6,013 bases of DNA from Chloroflexota bacterium (GCA_005882525.1 VBGO01000126.1:1-6013), one strand, 5' to 3'; shown: positions 1 through 5,530, counted from the first letter of the stretch. Notes: generated by a model from the letters alone, not told the origin. Numbers and translations are program-made.

Positions 1-2
1 AG

Positions 3-524
3 CGGCAGTTCCACCGGGACAATCCCGATGAGCTATGGGTCACGGATGTGACCGAGCACCCGACAAGAGAGGGCAAGGTCTACTGCGCCGTCGTGCTGGA
101 CGCATGGTCACGGCGCGTGATTGGGTGGTCAATCGATGGTTCACCAAGCACTGCTCTTGTCACCAACGCTCTTGGCATGGCAATCGACCAGCGCCGTCCC
201 TCCAACAGCACCGTGATTCACAGCGACCAGGGCACTCAGTTCACTTCTTGGGCCTTCACGCGTCGAGCCGTCGACTCGGGACTTCTGCCATCGATGGGCT
301 CGGTCGGTGACTGTTTCGACAACGCCGTGATGGAAGCCTTTTGGAGTCGGATGCAGGTCGAGCAGCTCGACCGAAAACGATGGAGCACTCGCGTTGAGCT
401 GGCTAACGCGATGTTTGAGTACCTCGAGATCTTTCACAACCGCCAGCGTCGCCATTCGTCGTTAGGTATGCTCACGCCCGTCGAGTTCGAAGCTCGACGT
501 CGTCAACCGACGACGGCCGCATGA
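3..524 (+). CDS. IS3-family transposase OrfB, C-terminal part (5' truncated by window edge)
   Basis: This is the integrase-core (rve, DDE) domain of an IS3-family transposase, which cuts and joins the element's ends. The frame is open from the first complete codon at the window edge, so an apparent start at 48 is only an internal GTG. The catalytic triad is visible: Asp in WVTDVTEH (45-47), Asp in HSDQGTQF (225-227) and Glu in NAVMEAFW (333-335). There are 35 residues between the second Asp and the Glu, the DD(35)E spacing typical of IS3. The C-terminal signature with HNRQRRHSSLG and TPVEFE is also present. In complete elements this protein is made as an OrfAB fusion by -1 frameshifting with orfA, which lies outside the window. 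No disruption is seen in the visible part, so it could be functional. Confidence 0.95.
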   Translation, partial: RQFHRDNPDELWVTDVTEHPTREGKVYCAVVLDAWSRRVIGWSIDGSPSTALVTNALGMAIDQRRPSNSTVIHSDQGTQFTSWAFTRRAVDSGLLPSMGSVGDCFDNAVMEAFWSRMQVEQLDRKRWSTRVELANAMFEYLEIFHNRQRRHSSLGMLTPVEFEARRRQPTTAA

Positions 525-564
525 CTTCCAATTACCCGGCTCTGCCTAAGCCAGGACACCCCTT

Positions 565-591
565 AGCCTCCAAGAAACCCAGGGCGATTCA
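565..591. repeat. Candidate right terminal inverted repeat of the IS3 element
   Basis: The stretch lies 41 bases after the transposase stop. Read on the minus strand it begins TGAATCGCCCTGGG and continues with a T-rich then G-rich run, which resembles the ends of actinobacterial IS3 elements as I remember them. The left repeat is not in the window, so the pairing is not demonstrated. Confidence 0.6.
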
Positions 592-1185
592 GTCGCGTGT
601 GTGGTTCGAAAATCGGATCGAAGCGCCGTGCCCCAGCGGGCAGAAGACGAGCGAGGAGAAGGCTCATTTAGCCGGGCCGTGAGCTAGATGGAGCAGGGCG
701 CAACAGCTGCGACAGACCGTGCAGCATCAGCATGCAGCCCGACGATCGGGACACTGCCCAGGAACCAGACCGTCCGCTCGGTTAGCGCTCGGTATACCGC
801 CGGACTTCCGGCCATTGATGTGGCAACGTGGTTGAAGCTGCGCAACAATCCAAACCCCGGCATGAGCTGCTCTCTCCAGCGGGAGAAGCTGCACCGACCG
901 TGTAGACGACGGCCAGCGCCAGGCCCGCGCCGAGCATGAGAAATGCGAATCGCGACGCGCAGATGAAGGTCGTCTTCGACCAGCAGAACCGTTGCAGGCT
1001 CTATAGATAGATCCGGCTGGTGAAGGTCTGGCGTTTCATGGCTTAAAGCTTTCATGGGTTCCGGAACCTCGTCCCGCCGCGCTTCAGGCTGGGACGCGAA
1101 GTTGGCCTCAACCTATGGCCGATCGACAGAGCTCCTAAATGGCCACATCGCCGGCCCGCCATTGATCCCAAACGATCGACGGTCT
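592..1185. other. Region without a convincing gene; possible decayed minus-strand frames
   Basis: No open frame here has a ribosome-binding site plus recognisable domain content. On the minus strand, a frame running from an ATG at 1055 to a stop at 684 begins with a stretch (ATVLLVEDDLHLRVAI) that looks like the first strand and acidic pair of a response-regulator receiver domain. The expected Asp phosphorylation site and the rest of the domain do not follow. A second minus-strand frame over about 880-960 reads as a hydrophobic helix (FLMLGAGLALAVVYTVGAA) but ends soon afterwards. These may be remnants of one or two decayed genes next to the IS end, or chance. 1056-1185 shows nothing recognisable. 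Confidence 0.4.
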
Positions 1186-1867
1186 TCAGCGCTTTACACA
1201 GGTATAGGCACCGTAAACCGATCCACGAAAGTCAACCGTGACGACTTCGAAGCCACCCGACGCCACCATCGGTTCCAACAGCCACCTAAAGGTGCTGTAC
1301 TCGTTTCGGATGTGTTCAGCGAAATCCCCGCGTGTAACCCCGGCCCGGGTCGGCGGTAGCACTGTTAAGCCAACGGTCAAGCACACTCTGCACCTCTAGC
1401 GGTTGGAAGTCATAGATGATGTCGTGCAGGCGCAGGAGTATCTCTGCGATCCGGACAAGGGCCAAGCCTTTCCAGAAGTCAGGTAGATGGTGGAGAGCGT
1501 TGCGTGTGTACACAGCGTCAGCCAGCACGCCAGCATGCTTGTAGCTGAGGAAGCCCGCCAGCACGCAGTCGAGGTTGACCAAGCCAACTTCCTTCGCCCG
1601 GTCACGCACGACGTTGAGCATCGGCGTTGAGACATCGACCGCAATGACGCGCCCGAATCGGCGTGCAGCTGCCAAGGCGAAAACGCCGGTTCCCGCGCCG
1701 AGGTCTACGACGATTGAGGTTGGACCCAAGCCATGCGCGGTGAGCACGTCCAGATCTGGGGTAGGGTCCGGATTCCCTTGCTTCTGCTCGTAGCCCGCGA
1801 CGAAGGCCGGGTCGAGATGCTCGTGCCCGGCGTAATCCAGCTCATCGATCATCCAGCTGTCGCTCAT
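1186..1867 (-). pseudogene. Class I SAM-dependent methyltransferase, frameshifted
   Basis: The 5' part (1867 down to about 1330) encodes a Rossmann-type methyltransferase: motif I VVDLGAGTG near residues 53-61, the post-I acidic strand AVDVS near 76-80, and NALHHLPD near 123-130. The substrate is unknown. Its frame ends prematurely at 1316, but the next frame continues with family-like C-terminal sequence (DFAEHIRNEYSTFRWLLEP, then FRGSVYGAYTCVKR) to a stop at 1186. The join falls at the run of four C (G on the coding strand) at 1326-1329, where one extra base would explain the shift. The loop between AEILL and RLHD also looks about five residues shorter than usual, where a proline-glycine turn is expected, suggesting a small in-frame deletion. 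The ATG at 1867 has only a weak, distant GAGG upstream. Either a true pseudogene or a base-call error plus a deletion is possible. Confidence 0.8.
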
Positions 1868-1901
1868 CCGTCGATTGTGTCCTCAGCCGGCCCCGCCTGC
1901 A

Positions 1902-2010
1902 TCAGCACTGAAGGCGATTCTGAACACGCTTGACCGCAGCCGCAATCGCTTCCGGGGCGTCTTCCTGGACAAAGTGGCTCGCGTCTACCATGATTAGCTT
2001 CAACCGGATG
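1902..2010 (-). pseudogene. C-terminal stub of an alpha/beta hydrolase (haloalkane-dehalogenase-like)
   Basis: The last roughly 34 codons of a minus-strand gene are preserved: LIMVDASHFVQEDAPEAIA followed by a terminal helix and a TGA at 1902. The SHFVQEDAPE segment matches the region around the catalytic His in haloalkane-dehalogenase-type alpha/beta hydrolases, with the following acidic and helical residues of the final cap. The nucleophile and oxyanion regions (about 250 residues upstream) are missing. The frame stays open to 2099, but beyond about 2005 its sequence is antisense to the plus-strand gene and no longer looks like hydrolase. The break therefore lies near 2005-2010, right at the start of the thioredoxin-like gene. 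Family assignment rests on a short segment. Confidence 0.6.
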
Positions 2011-2613
2011 AACAAGTGGACCCGCGGGTTCCGGGGTCGCTGGTTAACCGTCGCTCTGCTGGCAGTCGTGCTGGTCGTGGCCGGCGTCCAACTCGCCAAC
2101 CCACACAGTTACTTGTCGGAGGCCGTCGCGCGCATCGGCGAAACGGGGAACGGCGCCGACGCAAGCCTCACCCACCTTACTAGCGTCGACCAGCTGGAGG
2201 CGAACTTCAATCGCGACGCGTCACACCCACGTCTGATCCTCTTGCTGTCGCCCACCTGACCAACATGTGCCGCAGGCGCCCGTTGGGTGCGAAGCAACAT
2301 ACTGCAGAAATACCCGTCATCGGATGTGAGGGTCTATGTGGTTTGGTTCAACATGTTGCCCGCCGATTCTCGAGACCTCGTCGACCGGAAGGTGCTGAAT
2401 GATCATCGAGTCGTCAACTATTACGACCCGAACCGCGTTGTCGGCACCTGGTTCGCCGAGCACACTGGTGGCGGTGGGATCGTCTGGGACGCTTACTTTC
2501 TCTATGGTGCGGACGCCACATGGACCGATCAGCCAGGACCGCTCGTCAGCTCAGGCGGGACTGTGATCGGGTCGAGCGGAGATCTGGCGGCGGCGTTCGG
2601 GAAACTCGTTTAA
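1990..2613 (+). CDS. Membrane-anchored thioredoxin-like protein, candidate selenoprotein (in-frame TGA at 2257-2259)
   Basis: A conventional reading gives two short frames, 1990-2259 and 2287-2613, but both are in the same phase, and 2260-2286 between them is open. Read through, the product is 207 residues: a basic N-terminus, one hydrophobic helix (about residues 18-33, WLTVALLAVVLVVAGV) acting as an anchor, and then an extracytoplasmic thioredoxin-like domain. The strand RLILLLSPT is followed by the TGA codon (residue 90) and then P-T-C (Cys93), giving U-P-T-C in place of a CxxC redox motif. A helix and the strand DVRVYVVWFNMLP follow, and the C-terminal half (VVGTWFAEH, IVWDAYFLYG) has no internal stop. 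Start is ATG 1990 or ATG 2008; neither has a clear ribosome-binding site, and the upstream DNA is the hydrolase stub. Likely a thiol/selenol oxidoreductase or peroxide-type enzyme; the substrate is unknown. Alternative: a Cys-to-stop mutation. Confidence 0.72.
2260..2286 (+). promoter_or_regulatory. Hairpin directly after the UGA, candidate bacterial SECIS element
   Basis: Starting on the base after the UGA, CCAAC (2260-2264) pairs with GTTGG (2282-2286). Inside it GTGCC (2267-2271) pairs with GGCGC (2275-2279, one G-U pair) around a GCA loop, with a symmetric AT/CC internal loop between the two stems. Bacterial SECIS elements sit within the coding sequence just 3' of the UGA and usually have a G early in the apical loop, as here. 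The loop begins 13 bases after the UGA, somewhat closer than in E. coli fdhF. The structure was folded by eye only, and GC-rich coding DNA forms hairpins readily. Confidence 0.45.
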
Positions 2614-2650
2614 GTAGTCGGAGGCGCTAGCGAACCACCGAAGCGCTTCT

Positions 2651-2669
2651 CTCGGCGTTTCACGCCGAG
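2651..2669. terminator. Intergenic hairpin, likely bidirectional terminator
   Basis: CTCGGCG and CGCCGAG form a perfect 7-bp stem around a TTTCA loop. It lies in the 81-base gap between two convergent genes (the candidate selenoprotein ending at 2613 and the membrane protein ending at 2695), where a shared terminator is expected. There is no T-tract on either side, so it is not a canonical rho-independent terminator. Confidence 0.5.
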
Positions 2670-2694
2670 CTCAGCTGCCGCGCCGCTTGGGAAC

Positions 2695-3224
2695 CTAGCT
2701 GTGCGACCGACCTTGCCTCAGCCGGCGCTCCGCGAGGTCGACGGGTCCCAATACAAAACAGCCAACCTGGTCGTCCCTGCGGAGAACCCAGTTAGATATG
2801 GCCAGCACCTCGCATCCTCCGTAGCCTCGAAGCGCGGCCAGCAACATCGAGGCACCGTAAAAGATCGAGGCTGCGTCGCTGGTAAACGACAGGCGTGGCA
2901 GGTACCAGGGGGTTAGGAAGAGCGCGAAGAACACCGCCATGTTGATCGCCGTAGCAACAGCTCCTGTTGCCTGAAAGCGCGTTGGGTTACGGCGGGCACG
3001 TAGCGACTGCCCGATCAGCAGAACGGCAGGAAAGGCGACCACGCCAAGGATCAGGCCGAGCGGCTCGAATCCGGATTGCAGCTGACCGTGCTCACCACGA
3101 TCGTGCCGCCGGACAAGCCATAGGCCAGGAGGCCAAGGCCTAGGACGACTCGCACCATCGTGCCGATGGAGCCGATCTGGCGCCGGCGCCCATTGTCGAT
3201 GCGATTGATTTGAGTTTCTGCCAA
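2695..3224 (-). pseudogene. Small four-helix membrane protein, frameshifted
   Basis: A TTG start at 3224 is preceded by GGAGG (3234-3238) at a 9-base spacing. The first frame gives a basic N-terminus with GRRRQIGSIG and a membrane helix (VRVVLGLGLLAYGLSGG). It then leaves the family-like frame; the continuation QLQSGFEPLGLILGVVAF is in another frame, which runs to a stop at 2695. The switch is at about 3086-3092 and needs one missing or two extra bases. The second part carries helices around VAFPAVLLIG, INMAVFFALFLTPWYL and FYGASMLLAAL, then GYGGCEVLAISNWVLRRDD. It resembles uncharacterised actinobacterial membrane proteins (possibly DUF6410, from memory, not checked). Function unknown. It converges on the thioredoxin-like gene. 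The conservation of both halves suggests a recent shift or a sequencing error. Confidence 0.7.
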
Positions 3225-3681
3225 TCCTGCCAACCTCCCTCGCGGGTTCATCCGCGATTTACTCGCATCCAGGCCCCTAGCGCAAGGACTCCGGCCAAGA
3301 CCAGCACAACCGTGGCTCCCACGTCCGCGCGCAGGTAGCCTAGCCGGCAAGGACGTGCCCACGTGCGGGCTGGAGGAACGGCTAAGTAGCCGCAGCTTTT
3401 CCGAGGCTACCCGGAGCGGACTTCTTTTGTGGCAATCGCGGTGAGCTCCGCACGAGCGGACGCCGCGGCCACGTGATCTCCTTGGAGATATCTGGAGCGG
3501 TAACGTCCCATTTGCCCTCTCCCCAGCATCGTGCTTGAATCCTCGCCGATGATCGTACCGGGGGAGGCACACAACCGTGTGAACCACTCCATAAATCACG
3601 TGGGCAGCATGCTTGAACTCCTCGGAGCTGAGCAGTTGCGTGTGCCTGGCGCGCGTGTTGCGGAGCCGCTACAGCCACGCA
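3225..3681. other. Intergenic stretch with no convincing gene
   Basis: Several overlapping frames are open here but none shows a domain. The best candidate is a 34-codon minus-strand frame from an ATG at 3511 to 3407, preceded by a purine-rich GGGGAGAGGG. Its product (starting MGRYRSRYLQGDHVAAASA) is too short to classify and could be a decayed N-terminus. The region would also have to hold the promoters of the divergent membrane-protein and GyrI-like genes, but I see no clear -35/-10 pair. Confidence 0.4.
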
Positions 3682-4106
3682 ATGGGCTCGTGGTTTCAGG
3701 TTTCGGAGCCGGTTCGGGTACTACGCAAAGACACGCCGGTCATGTTCATGCGCGCAAGCTCCGACACGGCTGAGGCGATCCAGAAGGCATGGGCGCACTT
3801 CGAAGGAGCGGTAGGCCTACGGGGGCGGAAGTTCTTCGGCGCATTTGATGTCAGCTCGCGCGAATATCGAGTCTGTGCCGAGCTGAAAGAGGACGATGAC
3901 CCGGAGGGCATCGGTTTCGAGCGAGCGACGCTCGCTGGGGGAGCCTATTTGCGCGCGCGCCTTTCGGCGATCCGCCCGGCGTCTACGGACAGATTCCCGA
4001 AGTCTTTACTGAGCTCGTACAGCGCGGAACGCCCGACCCGACGCGGCCATCGATCGAGTTCTAATCCGGCAGAGACGTGATCGACTTACTCCTCCCGATC
4101 GCCTGA
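3682..4106 (+). pseudogene. GyrI-like / AraC effector-binding-domain protein, frameshift plus in-frame TAA
   Basis: The first part encodes a ligand-binding fold of the GyrI-like (SOUL/BmrR) type: VRVLRKDTPVMFMRASSDT, a helix with IQKAWAHFEG, KFFGAFDVSSREYRVCAEL, and ERATLAGGAYLRARL. Beyond about 3962 this frame turns into low-complexity Ser/Arg-rich sequence. A different frame from 3966 continues the family pattern: GDPPGVYGQIPEVFTELVQ, then PDPTRPSIEF. Loss of one T from the run at 3962-3964, or one extra GC in the repeat just before it, would explain this. The restored frame meets TAA at 4062-4064, yet reads on as SGRDVIDLLLPIA to a TGA at 4104, resembling the family's last strand. The TAA probably replaced a Tyr codon. 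Such domains bind small molecules, alone or fused to regulators; no DNA-binding domain is seen. The start is uncertain: 3682 is the nearest ATG to the domain, and 3613 is also in frame. Confidence 0.7.
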
Positions 4107-4136
4107 CGCCTCGTCGACGCTTCTCGCAATCTCCGT

Positions 4137-4388
4137 TCATCGGATCAGGCTTAGCTCGCGCGCGAAGTCGTTGGCCCAACCGCCATCCCGTAACGGGTGC
4201 ACCTTCACCCACACTCTTCCCTGCCAAGCGCTGAGCTCCAGCGTGCCGCCGCGACCTGGGATTCGAAGGTGCCAGTGCCGGCTGCCGGTGCGGCCGGCCA
4301 GTTCGCGCTCTCGCTGGACGACGAGTCCGCGCCGGCGGCACTCGTCGAGGACCTGTTCGGCGCTTAGCTGGATATTCAGGGAGCGCAT
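4137..4388 (-). CDS. Small hypothetical protein, 83 aa
   Basis: An intact short gene with a good ribosome-binding site: GGAGG at 4395-4399, six bases before the ATG at 4388. The product starts MRSLNIQLSAEQVLDECRRR and continues with an alternating pattern suggesting a small alpha-beta fold: an N-terminal helix, then strands around RHWHLRIPGRGGTLELSAW, GRVWVKVHPLRDGGWA and a short C-terminal helix. No catalytic motif or membrane segment is visible. It resembles short, unnamed proteins common in actinobacterial genomes, from general recollection only. It is convergent with the GyrI-like pseudogene, with 30 bases between them. Its codon use matches GC-rich coding DNA and, unlike its neighbours, it shows no break. 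Confidence 0.75.
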   Translation of the reverse strand: MRSLNIQLSAEQVLDECRRRGLVVQRERELAGRTGSRHWHLRIPGRGGTLELSAWQGRVWVKVHPLRDGGWANDFARELSLIR

Positions 4389-4448
4389 CGGGATCCTCCG
4401 ATCGTAGGCGGCCCGTCAGCGATCAGCATCGCGAAGTGAAGGCGATAT

Positions 4449-4495
4449 CGGGGGCCCCGGGATTTGAACCCGGGGCCTCACGGTCCCGAACCATC
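4449..4495 (-). pseudogene. 3'-half tRNA-Pro(CGG)-like remnant, possible attachment site
   Basis: On the minus strand this reads as the 3' half of a tRNA. There is an anticodon loop TTCGGGA (4490-4484, anticodon CGG), then exactly ten bases matching positions 39-48, then a T arm CCGGG-TTCAAAT-CCCGG (4473-4457), then GGCCCCC as the acceptor 3' strand. Four of five anticodon-stem pairs can form with GATGG upstream. No D arm and no complementary acceptor 5' strand are found further upstream, so the tRNA is not intact, and position 73 would be G rather than the A normal for proline. Integrases often target tRNA 3' halves, so this may be an att site. The T-arm region also forms a perfect 9-bp hairpin (4453-4461 with 4469-4477). 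Confidence 0.6.
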
Positions 4496-4785
4496 TCGGC
4501 GGCATATCCTCCCGTGTCCTGCGGACTCTTTGCATGTGCCTCTGAACTCGACTGCCCCCGCCGTGGTGTCCTGCTGTGACGTCTCGTATCCGCCCGTTTC
4601 CGGGAATGCGTGATCCGGCTGTGATCCGGGGAAGGCCGCGGTCGGACCAGGATGGGCGCGGCGCGACCGTGGCCCGCTGGGTGATTTCGCCGCGCTCTGA
4701 ACCATGCGATCGCCAGAGCGCATCAAAGGACATCCGCGTGGGCAGCCAGCCTTAGGAATGCATACTTGAGGCGTCGAACAGCTTT
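4496..4785. other. Intergenic region between the tRNA-like remnant and the NTF2-like gene
   Basis: No gene with recognisable content is present. Frames on both strands are open but rich in Arg, Ser and Pro, as expected for noncoding GC-rich DNA. The region contains one copy of the 19-bp repeat (4610-4628) and presumably the promoter of the gene starting at 4796, although no clear -35/-10 pair is visible. Confidence 0.5.
4610..4628 (+). repeat. 19-bp repeat, copy 1
   Basis: GTGATCCGGCTGTGATCCG is itself two GTGATCCG octamers with an 11-base period. It matches copy 2 at 18 of 19 positions. The flanks before both copies are also similar (TTCCGGGAATGC here, TCCGCCGGAAATT there). It could be a recombinase arm-type or protein-binding site; the role is not known. 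Confidence 0.7.
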
Positions 4786-4790
4786 GGAGG
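4786..4790 (+). promoter_or_regulatory. Ribosome-binding site of the NTF2-like gene
   Basis: GGAGG sits five bases before the ATG at 4796. This decides the start against an upstream in-frame candidate at 4766, which has no such site. Confidence 0.8.
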
Positions 4791-4795
4791 AGAAA

Positions 4796-5188
4796 ATGCC
4801 CGCCACCGAGGAAGACGTAGTTCGGCTCCGTACGGCATACGACGCGATGCGCTTGGGCGATGTCAATCCGCTGGCCGAATTGATGGACGAGAACATTCGC
4901 TGGATTGGCGAGGAGAGCCTTGGCGATCCGCCGCCCGTGTGCAACGGCCGCGAGGAAGCATCGGCTGTGCTCAAACACGCTGTCGAGAGGATGCCGGCCC
5001 GGGATATGGAGCGCATTTCAATCGCTGGCGACCGGATCCTTTCGGTTGCACACTGGCATGAGGGCACGGGGCCGCCGGGCGTCGACCGTGTTTACAACCT
5101 GATCACGATGCGGGATGGACGGATCGTCAAAATGGAGGACTTCTTCGACCGCGATGCCGCCGAGCGCGCCTTCTCGGCACCGACCTAG
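4796..5188 (+). CDS. SnoaL-like / NTF2-family protein, 130 aa
   Basis: A complete small gene with a strong ribosome-binding site. The product has the cone-shaped NTF2-like fold pattern: N-terminal helices with VVRLRTAYDAMRLGD (8-22) and LAELMDENIRW (26-36), a helix at GREEASAVLKHAV (51-63), then strands with ILSVAHWHEG (81-90), RVYNLITMRDGRIVKMEDFF (98-117) and a C-terminal helix. The tail strand with a D-G-R-I-V turn is typical of SnoaL-like proteins, which may be polyketide cyclases, isomerases, or simple small-molecule binders. The active-site residues vary too much to predict a substrate. Length is normal for the family and no break is seen, which contrasts with the interrupted genes to the left. 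The two copies of the 19-bp repeat lie on either side of it. Confidence 0.88.
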   Translation: MPATEEDVVRLRTAYDAMRLGDVNPLAELMDENIRWIGEESLGDPPPVCNGREEASAVLKHAVERMPARDMERISIAGDRILSVAHWHEGTGPPGVDRVYNLITMRDGRIVKMEDFFDRDAAERAFSAPT

Positions 5189-5197
5189 GGCCTTTAA

Positions 5198-5341
5198 CGG
5201 ATCCTTCGGCGTCTTGCCCTCGACGAGGACGACGACTTTATCCGAACGCTGTCTCGTCTCGAGAGGACTGCTCTCGAGCTCGGGATCGGAGTCGACGGCC
5301 TCACGGTCCTGTTATGCGAGGACCGTGCGTCCTCAGCTTGA
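5198..5341 (+). pseudogene. Start-less coding-like frame, possible gene remnant
   Basis: The frame begins just after a TAA at 5195 and ends with TGA at 5339. It reads as ILRRLALDEDDDFIRTLSRL, then an amphipathic helix, GVDGLTVLLCEDRASSA. It has the composition of a real protein C-terminus (acidic, alternating hydrophobic residues) but no ATG, GTG or TTG in the frame with a ribosome-binding site. It starts 9 bases after the stop of the NTF2-like gene. It could be the tail of a deleted gene or chance; I do not recognise the family. Confidence 0.25.
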
Positions 5342-5439
5342 AGGGTGCGAGCAGTCACTGATTGCTGTCGCGCGAGTTCAGATTGGCTAATGACGGTAGG
5401 CATTAGACCGCTCGATTTGCGTGACTTCCGCCGGAAATT

Positions 5440-5458
5440 GTGATCCGACTGTGATCCG
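5440..5458 (+). repeat. 19-bp repeat, copy 2
   Basis: GTGATCCGACTGTGATCCG is the second copy of the repeat at 4610, in the same orientation and 830 bases away, with a single difference (A for G in the spacer). It lies between the NTF2-like gene and the left end of the IS30 element. Confidence 0.7.
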
Positions 5459-5489
5459 CTGACTGCCGATCAGCTCAAAAATCGCCGAT

Positions 5490-5507
5490 TTGAACTCTTG
5501 GGTTCAA
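5490..5507. repeat. Inverted repeat near the IS30 left end
   Basis: TTGAAC (5490-5495) and GTTCAA (5502-5507) are perfect inverted arms around TCTTGG. IS30-type elements tend to insert in palindromic targets, so this could belong to the target or to the element's terminus. Without the right end the boundary cannot be fixed. Confidence 0.4.
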
Positions 5508-5530
5508 GGAGTCGATTCAACACTTATCCC

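Larger units (their letters stand above)
1..591 (+). mobile_element. IS3-family insertion sequence, right part
   Basis: The right portion of an IS3-family element enters from the left edge. It contains the 3' part of the transposase frame (OrfB) and a candidate right terminal inverted repeat ending with CA at 591, as expected for elements bounded by TG and CA. The left end, orfA and the start of orfB lie outside the window, so neither the full length nor the target duplication can be checked here. The boundary at 591 is inferred from the resemblance of the end sequence to actinobacterial IS3 termini. Confidence 0.8.

Noticed and set aside
1930..1989. TTG at 1930 as the start of the thioredoxin-like protein
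   Set aside because: The added residues are antisense to the hydrolase stub and precede the basic and hydrophobic N-terminus with no ribosome-binding site.
2287..2613. An independent gene starting at the GTG at 2287
   Set aside because: It has no ribosome-binding site, lacks the first strand of the thioredoxin fold, and lies in phase with the upstream frame right after the TGA, so read-through or a single interrupted gene explains it better.
3051..3599. A 182-residue minus-strand protein starting at 3599
   Set aside because: Only its last third (from 3224) looks like protein. The N-terminal part is Arg/Ser-rich with no domain, and the TTG at 3224 has a better ribosome-binding site.
4453..4477. 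Rho-independent terminator
   Set aside because: The 9-bp hairpin is strong but coincides with the tRNA T arm and has no T-tract after it.
4449..4559. A full tRNA or a long tRNA-Sec from GGGGGCA near 4559 to the acceptor end at 4449
   Set aside because: The span would be 111 bases, with no D arm and no UCA anticodon loop in the right place. Only the 3' half fits a tRNA, with anticodon CGG.
4416..4978. Minus-strand frames across the tRNA-like remnant and the NTF2-like gene start
   Set aside because: Arg/Pro/Ser-rich low-complexity translations of the kind that arise opposite tRNA and GC-rich coding DNA; no domain, no ribosome-binding site.
4610..5458. CRISPR array
   Set aside because: Only two repeat copies 830 bases apart, with no regular spacers and no cas genes.
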